Below are positions 17,991-27,385 of a stretch of DNA of 64,000 bases, piece by piece (positions within the stretch are counted from its first letter, which is position 1; each line of letters starts with the position of its first letter). A model generated the notes under the pieces. It was given only the letters and a program-made list of their open reading frames with translations, had not been told where the DNA came from and ran no database searches. This stretch comes from Pseudacidovorax sp. RU35E. GTDB lineage: Bacteria; Pseudomonadota; Gammaproteobacteria; Burkholderiales; Burkholderiaceae_C. Location: NCBI RefSeq assembly GCF_900156165.1, contig NZ_FTMY01000004.1, positions 310,001-374,000 on the forward strand. The letters are read 5' to 3'. A program made the position numbers and the translations under genes.

Positions 17991-19307
17991 TCACTTGTAG
18001 TAGCCGCCCTTCTTCATCTCGCGCTCGGCCAGGGTCTGCGAGGTCTTGAGGGCCTGATCGACCGGGGTCTTGCCGGCCAGGGCCGCGCTCATCTGCTGGC
18101 CTACGCCCACGCCGATGGCCTGGAACTCGGGGATGGCCGCGTACTGCACCCCGGCATAGGGCGACTTGGGCAGCGTGTTCTCGCCCGGGTTCGGGTTGGC
18201 CGCGTCGATGGCCTTCTTCTCGGCGGCGGCGAAGCGCGCGACCTTCTGGAACTCGGGGTTGGCGTAGGTCGACTTGCGGGTGCCGGTGGGCACGGCGTTC
18301 CAGCCCTGCTCCTTGGCCACCAGCTGGATGTAGTCCTTGGAGGTCGCCCAGCGGATGAACTTCTGCGCCGCCTCATCCTTGGTCGAGCTGGCCGGGATGG
18401 CCAGGTTCCACGACCACAGCCAGTTCGCGCCCTTGGGTGTGACGGCCACCGGGGCCTGGGCATAGGCCACCTTGTCAGCCACCTTCGACTGCTTGGGGTC
18501 GGAGATGAAGGAGGCGGCGATGGTCGCATCGACCCATTGCGCGCACTTGCCTTCGCTGAACAGCGCCAGGTTCTCGTTGAAGCTGTTGGCGGCGGCGCCC
18601 GGAGGGCCGGCCTTCTTCATCAGGTCGACGTAGAAGCCGATGGCGTCCTTCCAGGGCTTGGTGTCGATCTGCGGCTTCCACTGCATGTCGAACCACTGTC
18701 CGCCGTTGGTGTTGACCAGCGTGGTCAGGAAGGCCATGTTGTCGCCCCAGCCCGGTTTGCCGCGCAGGCAGATTCCGTAGACGCCGGCCTTGGCGTCGGT
18801 GGCTTTCTCGGCGAAGTCCTTGACCTCGGCCCAGGTCGGCGGGTCGCTGAACTTCACGCCGGCCTTGTCGGCCAGGTCCTTGCGGTACATGAGCATGGAG
18901 CTCTCGCCGTAGAAGGGCGCGGCGTAGAGCTTGCCTTCGTGCGACAGGCCGCTGCGGATGGCGGGCAGCAGGTCGTCGACGTCATAGGCGGCGTCGGTGG
19001 CGATGGGCTTGAGCCAGCCCTTCTTGGACCAGATCGGCGCTTCGTACAGGCCGATGGTCATCACATCGAACTGGCCGCCCTTGGTGGCGATGTCGGTCGT
19101 CACGCGCTGGCGCAGCGTGCCCTCTTCCAGGGTGACCCACTTGACCTTGATGTCGGGGTTGGCCTTCTCGAAGAAGGGCGTGAGCTTCTGCATCTCGATC
19201 ATGTGGCCGTTGTTCACGGTGGCGATGACGAGTTCGGTGGCGGCATGGGCCGCGAGGCCGGCGGCGGCAAGCGCGAGCACGAGGCCCGCCTGGGCAAAAC
19301 GCTTCAT
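17991..19307 (-). CDS. mtlE: polyol ABC transporter substrate-binding protein (MtlE-like)
   Basis: A 438-residue extracellular solute-binding protein of the sugar family. The signal peptide is residues 1-22 (LALAAAGLAAHA, cleavage before ATELVIA). Landmarks include KWVTLEEGTLRQRVTTDIATKGGQFDV and LYAAPFYGESSMLMYRKDL, typical of mannitol/sorbitol binding proteins. GAGGAGACACC precedes the chosen ATG; the frame extends 36 codons further without a good start. It is the first gene of the polyol operon, so the operon promoter should lie just upstream. Confidence 0.94.
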   Translation of the reverse strand: MKRFAQAGLVLALAAAGLAAHAATELVIATVNNGHMIEMQKLTPFFEKANPDIKVKWVTLEEGTLRQRVTTDIATKGGQFDVMTIGLYEAPIWSKKGWLKPIATDAAYDVDDLLPAIRSGLSHEGKLYAAPFYGESSMLMYRKDLADKAGVKFSDPPTWAEVKDFAEKATDAKAGVYGICLRGKPGWGDNMAFLTTLVNTNGGQWFDMQWKPQIDTKPWKDAIGFYVDLMKKAGPPGAAANSFNENLALFSEGKCAQWVDATIAASFISDPKQSKVADKVAYAQAPVAVTPKGANWLWSWNLAIPASSTKDEAAQKFIRWATSKDYIQLVAKEQGWNAVPTGTRKSTYANPEFQKVARFAAAEKKAIDAANPNPGENTLPKSPYAGVQYAAIPEFQAIGVGVGQQMSAALAGKTPVDQALKTSQTLAEREMKKGGYYK

Positions 19308-19638
19308 GGTGTCTCCTCGGTTGGTTCCACGACCGGTGGTCGCTGGGCCTGGATTCTGAGGAGGTTGTCTTGCGCGGCCTGTACCTTGAATGCCAGCTCC
19401 GATACTTTTTTGCATCAGGGGCTTGGTGGAATCCCGGGTGGAGGCAAGAGCGGATGTGCGGCCGGCCTGGGTCCGGTGCGTATGATCCGCTGGCGTGCCA
19501 GACGCCGCCGGGTCCGCGGGAAGGGTTCAACCCACTTGGTTTCGATCAGGGCGCCCATCGTGGCGCCCTTCTTTCATCTGCCCACCTCGGGTGCAGCCGG
19601 TCTTGCGGGCCATCGGCGTTCCATGCACGGAGGTGTCC
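19308..19638. other. divergent intergenic region upstream of mtlE and the ankyrin gene
   Basis: About 330 bases without a convincing gene. It must hold the promoter of the polyol operon and that of the ankyrin gene. A TATGAT lies at 19481-19486 but has no matching -35 element, and I see no clear palindrome for an AraC protein. Poor -35 sequences are expected for AraC-activated promoters. Confidence 0.5.
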
Positions 19639-21330
19639 ATGAAATCCCTTCCCCCTCGTCCTGACATCGGGCATCTGAAGAAGCAGGCCAAGGCGTTGCT
19701 GGCGGCGGCCCGGCAGGCCGATCCAGCGGCACTCGAACGGTTTCGGGCCGCCTTTCCGGCCGCCCGTGGCAAAGGCGATGCCGCCCTCGCGGCGCAGGGC
19801 CTTCGGCTGCACGATGCGCAGTCCTGCCGGGCGCGCGAGCACGGCTTCGATGGATGGACCGACCTGCTGCATTTCGTGGAGGCGCGGCGAGCGCAGGCGG
19901 ACGATCCGCACGCAGTGCGGCTGCGCTGGCTGCGGCTGGTCTACGACGGCGACCTGACCGGCGGCAACAACGCCCGTCGGCCCGCCGTAGCGGCACGACT
20001 ATTGGCCGAAGACCCGGCGCTTGCGCCCGATGGCGACCCCTGGCTGGCCTGTGCCATCGGCGACGAGGCCCTGCTGCGCGTCGCCACGCAGCGCGATGCG
20101 GGCTGGGTCCATCGACCGGGCGGCCCACTGATGCTGCCGCCGCTGGTGGCCGTCACCCATTCGGGGCTTCTGGCGGTGCCTGGCTTCGCGGACGGTTTGC
20201 GCGCCTGCGCGGCGCTGCTGCTCGCGGCCGGCGCATCGCCCGATCAGTCGGTCGGCAGCCGCTGGTCGCCGACATCCCTGGCCTCGCCCGACGTCGCGCA
20301 GCCGCTGTCGGCGCTCTACGGCGCGGCGGGCAAGGCCCGTGACCCGGAACTGACCGCGCTGCTGCTCGCGGCTGGCGCGGAGCCCGACGACGGTGAATCG
20401 CTCTACCACGCGCTGGAGTCGCCCGCCTGCACCGAACTGCTGTTGCGCGCTGGCGCCCGCGTCGGCGGCACCTACGCGCTCTACCGCTCGTTGGACCTGG
20501 ACGACCCGGCTGCGCTGCGCCTGTTGCTGACGCATGGTGCCGATCCGAACGAGGCGCCGTCCGCTCCGCCCGCGGCCGACTGGGGCTCGCCGTTGCTATG
20601 GGCCATCCGCCGCCGCCGTTCGACCGCACACGTCGCGGCGCTGCTGGACGCCGGTGCGAAGGCGGACGTGTGCACGCCCGACGGGGTGCCGGCCCGCACG
20701 CTGGCCCTGCGCTTCGGCCTGTCGGACGTGGCGGCGTTGCTTGCTCCGCAGACCCTCGATGAACGGTCCACGGCGATCGAAGCGGCGCTGCCTGAAAAGA
20801 CCGACCGCGTGGAAGCCTTCGTGGCCGCCTGCGCGCGGGGCGACGTGGACGCCGCGCGCGCCCTGCAGGCGGACGACCTGCGCCTGGCCGATGCGCTGGA
20901 CGCCGCGCAGCAGCGTCTGCTGCCCGAGCTCGCGGCCGCCGGCTGCGACGCGGCGGTGCGTGCCATGGTGGCTTGCGGTTGGCCGTTGGAAGTGCGCGGC
21001 GGCGACATCGACGGCACGGCCCTCAACCAGGCGCTCTTTCGCGGCGATGCCGCGCTCGTGCGCTTCCTGCTGGCGCGGGGCGCGGATTGGCGCACACCGC
21101 ATGGCTTCGGCGACGACGCGCGCGGCACGCTGTCCTGGGCCTCGCTCAATCGGCCGGTGCAAGGCGGCGACTGGCCCGCCTGCGCGCAGGCCCTGCTGGA
21201 CCACGGCCTGCCGCCTGCCCGGCCAGACCCGGCCGGCTCGGACGCCGTCCTCATCGAAGGGCGGCCGTATCGCTTCGAGGAGGAGGTGGCGCAGGTGCTC
21301 AGCCAGGCGCCGGCACGCAGCGCACCATGA
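19639..21330 (+). CDS. ankyrin repeat protein
   Basis: A 563-residue protein made mostly of ankyrin repeats (examples are ALLLAAGASPDQS, LLLAAGAEPDD, LLLTHGADPNEA, ALLDAGAKADV, FLLARGADWRTP). The amino end, RPDIGHLKKQAKALLAAARQ, is a recurring N-terminal segment of bacterial ankyrin proteins. There is no signal peptide or membrane helix, so it is probably a cytoplasmic protein-interaction scaffold. ACGGAGGTGTCC precedes the ATG. It stands alone, and its last 32 bases overlap the convergent lipoprotein-protease gene. Partner and role are unknown. Confidence 0.85.
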   Translation: MKSLPPRPDIGHLKKQAKALLAAARQADPAALERFRAAFPAARGKGDAALAAQGLRLHDAQSCRAREHGFDGWTDLLHFVEARRAQADDPHAVRLRWLRLVYDGDLTGGNNARRPAVAARLLAEDPALAPDGDPWLACAIGDEALLRVATQRDAGWVHRPGGPLMLPPLVAVTHSGLLAVPGFADGLRACAALLLAAGASPDQSVGSRWSPTSLASPDVAQPLSALYGAAGKARDPELTALLLAAGAEPDDGESLYHALESPACTELLLRAGARVGGTYALYRSLDLDDPAALRLLLTHGADPNEAPSAPPAADWGSPLLWAIRRRRSTAHVAALLDAGAKADVCTPDGVPARTLALRFGLSDVAALLAPQTLDERSTAIEAALPEKTDRVEAFVAACARGDVDAARALQADDLRLADALDAAQQRLLPELAAAGCDAAVRAMVACGWPLEVRGGDIDGTALNQALFRGDAALVRFLLARGADWRTPHGFGDDARGTLSWASLNRPVQGGDWPACAQALLDHGLPPARPDPAGSDAVLIEGRPYRFEEEVAQVLSQAPARSAP

Positions 21331-22447
21331 CCGTCGAGCGCACGGCGACCTCGGCCACGTCGGGCACCGACTGCGCCGGGGGCCGGCCTGCGGCGGGCCG
21401 CCATGCGACCTTCTGCGCATCGAGGAAGCTGCGCAGCGTCTGCGCCGAGAGCGCGAAGTTCACGTTCTGCGGAATGTCGCCGAGCACGGCTGCCGCCCGT
21501 ATGGCATTGAGGCGGCTGACCACGACCCCGACGACGCGGCCACTGGCATCGAGCACCGGCCCGCCGCTGTTGCCCGACTGCACCGGCGCCGACATCTGGA
21601 ACACCCGGCTGTCGCCGCGCACGCCGGCCTGGGCCGTGACGCTGCCGGTGGTGACCTGATGGCCCTGGGCCAGCAGCCCGGGCAGCGGAAAGCCGACCAC
21701 CACCAGCGGCTCGCCCAGCCGCAGCGGTTCGGTGGACAGAGGCAGCCATTCGGCCTGCGGGCCGACCTCGATCAGCGCCAGGTCGGCCGCCGCGTCGACC
21801 GGCCCCAGGCGTGCCAAGCCGCGGCCGGCGATCTCCACACCCGCGCAGCCGTTGACCACGTGCGCGTTGGTCACGACCTGCGTGGCCGAGACGACGAAGC
21901 CCGAACCGCTGCGCGTGGCGGCCGGCCGCGTGGCCGGCGATCCCGGGGCGGCGGCCACCGCAGCCGCGCCGCGCAGGTAGGGCGTCGGGTCCACCGTCTT
22001 GCCGGAGACGCGCACCTCGAAGTGCAGCTTGACCCGGTCGGCCTCCGAACTGCCCAGGTCGGCGATGCGCTGGCCGCGCGCCACGTTGTCGCCCACCCGT
22101 ACCAGCAGGCGCTCGTTGTGGGCATAGGTGGTCATCAGCGTGTCGGAATGCCTGAGGATGACCAGGTTGCCCGTGCCGCGTGGCCCCGGTCCGGCGTAGA
22201 GCACGCGGCCCGCCGCCACCGCCATCACCGCGTCGCCCCGGTTGCCCCCGAAGTCCAGGCCCCGGTTGCGGTTCACGTCGTAGCCCGCGATCACCGGGCC
22301 TGGCGTGGGGCGCAGCAGCGCGACGCCCGCCTGCGCGGTGTCGCTGCCCGGCGCGCTGGCTGGCGGCGAGGTGCTGGAGCAGGCGGCAAGCAGGGTGGCT
22401 GCCAGCATCGCGGCCAGACAGGATCGTTGACGAAATGTGAACGGCAT
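21299..22447 (-). CDS. lipoprotein with degenerate LytM (NlpD-like) domain fused to trypsin-like protease
   Basis: A 382-residue lipoprotein (lipobox LAAC, C23). Residues about 45-160 are a LytM/M23 domain closest in pattern to NlpD (GLDFGGNRGDAV, YAHNERLLVRVGDNVARGQ, KLHFEVRVSGKTVDP). Two zinc or catalytic histidines are replaced: N61 for the first ligand and K140 in the HxH motif; D65 and H142 remain. It is thus probably non-hydrolytic, like amidase-activating NlpD. Residues about 180-345 are a trypsin-like protease with an intact triad: H196 (TNAHVV), D222 (ADLALIEV), S294 (GNSGGPVLD). No PDZ domain follows. It should face the periplasm and may couple cell-wall sensing to proteolysis. The combination is unusual. 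Confidence 0.88.
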   Translation of the reverse strand: MPFTFRQRSCLAAMLAATLLAACSSTSPPASAPGSDTAQAGVALLRPTPGPVIAGYDVNRNRGLDFGGNRGDAVMAVAAGRVLYAGPGPRGTGNLVILRHSDTLMTTYAHNERLLVRVGDNVARGQRIADLGSSEADRVKLHFEVRVSGKTVDPTPYLRGAAAVAAAPGSPATRPAATRSGSGFVVSATQVVTNAHVVNGCAGVEIAGRGLARLGPVDAAADLALIEVGPQAEWLPLSTEPLRLGEPLVVVGFPLPGLLAQGHQVTTGSVTAQAGVRGDSRVFQMSAPVQSGNSGGPVLDASGRVVGVVVSRLNAIRAAAVLGDIPQNVNFALSAQTLRSFLDAQKVAWRPAAGRPPAQSVPDVAEVAVRSTVMVRCVPAPG

Positions 22448-22518
22448 GCCCGGATGGTAGTGAGCGCGCGTGCCGGGCGCGTGGGCTGGACCGAATGCGC
22501 CGTGCAGCGGCGGCCTGC

Positions 22519-23709
22519 TCACTGCGCCGGGGCGGCCGCAGCGTCGTCGGACTGGCCTGTGCCCACGGCCAGCGCCTTGCGCTCGCGCCAGGCGGCCTGG
22601 ACGAAGGGATCGGTCACGGCGTAGACGCCATGGCCCTTGCGGATGATGAGGTTGGCGTCCCGCAGTTCGTCGGCGACGCGTTGCACCTGGTCGGCCGTCA
22701 CGTCGCGCCCCAGTTGCGCGGTGTAGTCGGCCAGGGCCTGCGCGCCGAACAGGCCGGTGGCGTCGCCTTCGGCCTGGGCCACGCGGTCGAACACGGCGCC
22801 GGCGAGGGTGCCCAGGTCTTCGACCTTGCGCAGCTCCACGTCGGCGGCCGCCGTCCTGAGCGTGGCGGCGATGACGGGCAGGAAGCGGTCGGCCTCGGCG
22901 GGGTCGGCCTGCTGCAGCTGGCGCAGGGCGCGGATCAGCTCTTCCGGGCGCCGGCCCAGGGTGTCGAAGGCCTCGATGGCCACGGCCAGGCTGGGCTGGA
23001 CGCGGGCGCCTTCGAGCGCGATGGCGTCCAGCACATGGGCCACGTAGTCGCCGTCCAGGGTCGGGTAGTCGACGGAGGTCGCGCCGGCGAAGGCATGCCG
23101 GCCCTGCAGCGTCATGCCCACCACCTGCGCACGGTGCGAGCCCGTACCGATGAAGATGAAATGGCCGGGCGTGGCGGGCCGGGGGTTGATCGCATCCCGT
23201 GCCGCCTTGATGGCCAGCAGCATCTGCGCGCCGTCTTCGCCGGCCAGCGCCTGCTGCACCTCGTCGACGATGAGCACCACGTCGGTCCGCGCCTTGTCGA
23301 CCACCTCGGTCAGAGCGTCCGCCAGCGTCACGCCGCCCTTGGCGCCCACCTCGTTCAGCTGGAAGCCGAACTTGAAGCCGGCGGCGCCGACGTCGAGTCC
23401 TTTCAGCCGCTTCAGGCGCGCCAGCACGCCGGAGGCTGGCGTCTGCAGCTCGGCCAGCGCTCGCTGGATGGCCGCATGGATGAGCGTGGCGGGGTTGGCC
23501 CGGGTGTCGGTCCACAGATCCACATAGATGACGATGGCGCCCAGCGCTTCCAGGGCCGGGATCAGGTCCTGCCGCAGGAAGGTGGTCTTGCCAGTGCGCC
23601 GCAGGCCCGACAGGAAAAGCCCGGAGCGCAGGCCCTGGTCGAGCAGGCCCGGACGCAGGAGCTGCCGCGCCATCTGGTCGGCCAGGGCCGTACGGTGGAA
23701 CAAGGTCAT
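22519..23709 (-). CDS. AAA family ATPase with C-terminal winged helix
   Basis: A 396-residue P-loop ATPase. Walker A is GLRRTGKTT (residues 35-43) and Walker B VVLIVDEVQQAL. The C-terminal part (VTADQVQRVADELRDANLIIRKGHGVYAVTDPFVQAAW) looks like the winged helix found in archaeal-type and STAND-like ATPases. There is no signal peptide. It is a single gene, upstream of the lipoprotein-protease gene on the same strand with a 71-base gap, so cotranscription is possible but unproven. Substrate and partner are not recognisable; defence or chaperone roles are both conceivable. Confidence 0.8.
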   Translation of the reverse strand: MTLFHRTALADQMARQLLRPGLLDQGLRSGLFLSGLRRTGKTTFLRQDLIPALEALGAIVIYVDLWTDTRANPATLIHAAIQRALAELQTPASGVLARLKRLKGLDVGAAGFKFGFQLNEVGAKGGVTLADALTEVVDKARTDVVLIVDEVQQALAGEDGAQMLLAIKAARDAINPRPATPGHFIFIGTGSHRAQVVGMTLQGRHAFAGATSVDYPTLDGDYVAHVLDAIALEGARVQPSLAVAIEAFDTLGRRPEELIRALRQLQQADPAEADRFLPVIAATLRTAAADVELRKVEDLGTLAGAVFDRVAQAEGDATGLFGAQALADYTAQLGRDVTADQVQRVADELRDANLIIRKGHGVYAVTDPFVQAAWRERKALAVGTGQSDDAAAAPAQ

Positions 23710-23958
23710 TTCGGCGATTTTACTCAGGACTGCTAATTAGCCGAAATCCATAAAACAAGCGAAAACCGTTGCACCCCTGCAGGAACCTGTGTGCCTGCCA
23801 CCGTTCGCTGCGGCAGACCGACGCCCTGCAGGTCTGGTCCCACACCCGCCTGCGCCGCGCCCGCACGCCGGGGCGCCCGGATGTGGGCCGAAGGTTCACA
23901 ACAGACCGGTCGAGAGGCGGCCGGTCGAACGTGACCATCTACGAAAGGAACAGTCACC

Positions 23959-24549
23959 ATGAAGCAACGACAACAACAACGATCGCACCGCATCCTCGCC
24001 TGTGCCCTCCTGGGCGGAATGCTGGCCATCGGCGGCTACGCACAGGCCCAGGGCGTCGGGGTCGGCGTGGGCGTCAATGCTGACGTGAATGCATCCGGCT
24101 CTGCTGCTGGCCAGCGCACGGGGGCGGGCGTCGCGACGGGCACGAACGCGGGTGTGAATGCGGGCACGACCCATAGTGGCGCCCACGCCGGCGGCAATGC
24201 CCGCACCGGCGGCAGCACCGGTGCGCAGACAGGCGCTGCCGGCAACGCGGCAGGTGGCGTGGGCAACGCGGTGGGCGGAGTGCTCGGCGGCGTGACCGGT
24301 GCCGTGGGCAACGCACCCAATGCCGTGGGCGGGGTGGCCAACACCGCAGGCGGCGCCGCAAACACGGCCACCGGGGCCGCGACGTCTGCGGGCGGTATGG
24401 CAGGCGGCCTGACCAACACAGTGGGTGGCTCGCTCAAGGGCGCGACCGGTGCGGCGGGCTCGGCGGGCGGTGCGCTCAGGGCGCCCGGTGCCGCTGTCGG
24501 CGGCAGTGGCAATGCCCAGGGCTCGGGCGCGGTGAACCTGCAGAAGTAA
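23959..24549 (+). CDS. secreted Gly/Ala-rich low-complexity protein
   Basis: A 196-residue protein with a clear signal peptide (CALLGGMLAIGGYAQA, cleavage near residue 31). The mature part is almost only Gly, Ala, Val, Asn, Thr and Ser, beginning with GVGVGVGVNADVN and continuing as imperfect GG(V/A)xN(A/T) units. Such composition suggests a flexible or amyloid-like exported structural protein; no enzyme domain is visible. AAGGAACAG precedes the ATG, a 249-base non-coding region lies upstream and a strong terminator follows, so it is its own transcription unit. Confidence 0.8.
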   Translation: MKQRQQQRSHRILACALLGGMLAIGGYAQAQGVGVGVGVNADVNASGSAAGQRTGAGVATGTNAGVNAGTTHSGAHAGGNARTGGSTGAQTGAAGNAAGGVGNAVGGVLGGVTGAVGNAPNAVGGVANTAGGAANTATGAATSAGGMAGGLTNTVGGSLKGATGAAGSAGGALRAPGAAVGGSGNAQGSGAVNLQK

Positions 24550-24570
24550 ACCGAAGCACCTGACCCGGAA

Positions 24571-24604
24571 GGCCCGCGGCGTGAAAGCGCCGCGGGCCTT
24601 TTTT
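24571..24604 (+). terminator. intrinsic terminator after the Gly/Ala-rich gene
   Basis: An 11-bp perfect stem, GGCCCGCGGCG with CGCCGCGGGCC, closes a 6-base loop (TGAAAG) and is followed directly by six T. It is a textbook Rho-independent terminator 22 bases after the stop codon. Confidence 0.92.
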
Positions 24605-24659
24605 CATGGGCCGGCGGCCGAGGCTGGCACGGATGCTGCAAGGGAAAACCAGACTGTCG

Positions 24660-24679
24660 ATTGTTGGACAATCCAACAA
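24660..24679. promoter_or_regulatory. nested palindrome, candidate GntR operator
   Basis: TTGTTGGA-CAA-TCCAACAA (24661-24679) is a perfect 8-bp inverted repeat. The overlapping ATTGT-TGG-ACAAT (24660-24672) is a second one. TTGT/ACAA-type palindromes are typical of FCD-class GntR repressors, and such a regulator is the last gene of this operon. The site lies 50 bases before the first start codon. Confidence 0.6.
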
Positions 24680-24729
24680 AAATCACGATCCGTTTCGTTG
24701 CCAGACGTCGATCCATCCTTCCGCTCTTC

Positions 24730-25509
<780 letters not shown>

Positions 25510-25542
25510 AGCACCCGCCCCCTCATTCCGCGCCCTCCTCCC

Positions 25543-26475
25543 ATGCAGCTTTCCAACCCCGCCTCCGCCACCAGCTCCCAGGCCTATCGGGCCGACGACC
25601 GCAACGACAAGGTGCTCGTCTACCTCAATGGCGACTTCGTGCCCCGCAGCGAGGCCAAGGTCTCGATCTTCGATGCCGGCTATGTCTGCGGCGACGGCGT
25701 TTGGGAAGGCGTGCGCCTGGTCAACGGCCGCGTGATCTCCTTCGATGCCCACATCGATCGCCTGTTCGAAGGCGCCAATGCCATCGCCATGGACATCGGC
25801 CTGACCAAGCAGCAGATCAAGGACGTGATCCTGCGCACCTTCGAGGTGAACGGCATGCACGACGGCGCGCATGCGCGCCTCATGGTGACGCGCGGCCTCA
25901 AGAAGACGCCCAACCAGGACCCGCGCTTCATCATCGGCAGCGCCACCGTGGTCTGCGTGGCCGAGCACAAGGTGGTCGATGTCGCGGCCAAGAAGCGCGG
26001 CCTGGCGCTGCACACCAGCACCATCCGCTGCAGCACGCCCGACGTGTTCGACCTGCGGCTCAACTCGCACAGCCGGCTCAACTTCATCCAGGCGCTGATC
26101 CAGGCCATCCATGTCGGTGCCGACGAGGCGCTGATGCTGGACACCAACGGCTTCGTCTCCAGCTGCAACTCCACCAACTTCTTCATCGTGCGCGGCGGCG
26201 CCCTGTGGACCTCGTCCGGGCGCTACTGTTTCAACGGCATCACGCGCGCCACCGTGCTGCGCCTGGCGCGCGAGAACGGCATCCCGGTGCACGAGGGCGA
26301 CTACACGCTGGCAGAGGTCTATGCCGCCGACGAGGCCTTCGTCACCGGCACGCTGGGCGGCCTGACGCCCGTGGCGGCCATCGACGGCCGGCGCCTGCCC
26401 ACCGAGGGCTACGGCCCGCTGACCCAACTCCTGGCCGAGCTGTACCAGGCCTACATCACGGCACCGGCGGCCTGA
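25543..26475 (+). CDS. aminotransferase class IV family protein lacking the usual PLP lysine
   Basis: A 310-residue fold-type IV protein (branched-chain/D-amino-acid aminotransferase family). Family motifs SIFDAGYVCGDGVWEGVRL and GGLTPVAAIDGR are clear. Aligning by eye with D-amino-acid and R-selective transaminases puts Asn174 (codon AAC, in LRLNSHSRLN) where the Schiff-base lysine should be, and Ser206/Ser207 (FVSSCNSTNFF) where the PLP-nitrogen glutamate normally lies. No lysine occurs nearby. It may be a non-PLP or non-transaminating member, or use a different residue. Inside an amino-acid ABC operon, it probably acts on the imported compound. Confidence 0.85.
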   Translation: MQLSNPASATSSQAYRADDRNDKVLVYLNGDFVPRSEAKVSIFDAGYVCGDGVWEGVRLVNGRVISFDAHIDRLFEGANAIAMDIGLTKQQIKDVILRTFEVNGMHDGAHARLMVTRGLKKTPNQDPRFIIGSATVVCVAEHKVVDVAAKKRGLALHTSTIRCSTPDVFDLRLNSHSRLNFIQALIQAIHVGADEALMLDTNGFVSSCNSTNFFIVRGGALWTSSGRYCFNGITRATVLRLARENGIPVHEGDYTLAEVYAADEAFVTGTLGGLTPVAAIDGRRLPTEGYGPLTQLLAELYQAYITAPAA

Positions 26476-26513
26476 TTCCCCTTCTTTCCCTGTCCACTTT
26501 GTAGGAGCGACGA

Positions 26514-27359
26514 ATGAACATCCTGTCCCGCTTTGCCGCCGTCCGCCGCGGCCTGCTGTTCGGCCTGCTCGGCCTTGGCCTGCTCGCCGGCGTGCCGGCC
26601 CAGGCCCAGACGCTGGAGAAGGTCAAGAAATCCGGTGAGCTGCGCATCGGCGTGGCGCCGGGTGACCCGTGGTACTACCGCGACCCCGCCACCGGCCAGT
26701 GGACCGGCGTCGGTGTGCTCATGGGCGAGCAGATCGCCAAGAACATCGGCGTCAAGATGGTGCCGGTGGAGACCACCTGGGCCAACAGCGTGGCCGGCCT
26801 GCAGTCGGGCCAGTTCGACGTGATGTTCGTGCTCGACGCCACCGAGGAGCGCAAGCGCGCCATCGACTTCCCTGCCGCGCCGATGCTCTGGTATGCCCAG
26901 GGCGTGCTGGCCAAGGACGGCCTGGTCGTGAAGAACTGGAGCGACCTCGACAAGCCCACCGTGCGTGTAGGCGTGGCCCTGGGCACCGCCACCGACCGCG
27001 ACCTCACCAAGCGCCTGCCCAACGCCAAGATCGAGCGCTTCACCAACACCGACGAGACCGTCGCCGCCTTCAACGCCGGCCGGGTCGACGCCATCGGCTT
27101 CTACCACTCGGTGCTGACCATCGCGTACTCCAAGATCAAGAAGGGCAGCGTGCAGATCCCGCAGCCGGTGGTCGCCATCGCCACCAGCGCCGGCGTGCGC
27201 AAGGAGCAGGACCCGGCCTTCCGCGACATGCTCGACGAGCAGTTCAAGAAGCTCTATGCCTCGGGCCAGACGCAGGCGCTGTACGCCCAGTACCTCAAGA
27301 CCAAGGGGCTGGACCCGGACAAGATGCCCGGCGTCACGAAGGAGTCGCTGGAGAAGTAA
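26514..27359 (+). CDS. amino-acid ABC transporter substrate-binding protein
   Basis: A 281-residue family 3 periplasmic binding protein. The signal peptide ends near residue 32 (LLAGVPAQAQ). Characteristic pieces are SGELRIGVAPGDPWYY, LQSGQFDVMFVLDATEERKRAIDFPAAP and AAFNAGRVDAIGFYHS. GTAGGAGCGACG precedes the ATG. It supplies substrate to the following two permeases. The ligand is probably a polar amino acid; it cannot be specified. Confidence 0.93.
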   Translation: MNILSRFAAVRRGLLFGLLGLGLLAGVPAQAQTLEKVKKSGELRIGVAPGDPWYYRDPATGQWTGVGVLMGEQIAKNIGVKMVPVETTWANSVAGLQSGQFDVMFVLDATEERKRAIDFPAAPMLWYAQGVLAKDGLVVKNWSDLDKPTVRVGVALGTATDRDLTKRLPNAKIERFTNTDETVAAFNAGRVDAIGFYHSVLTIAYSKIKKGSVQIPQPVVAIATSAGVRKEQDPAFRDMLDEQFKKLYASGQTQALYAQYLKTKGLDPDKMPGVTKESLEK

Positions 27360-27385
27360 ACGACGGCGCGGCAGGGCTCCTTCAG

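Noticed and set aside
19380-19425. GCA-N5/6-GTA direct repeats upstream of mtlE as AraC half-sites
   Set aside because: The spacing of the two copies differs by one base and the motif is short, so I cannot separate it from chance.
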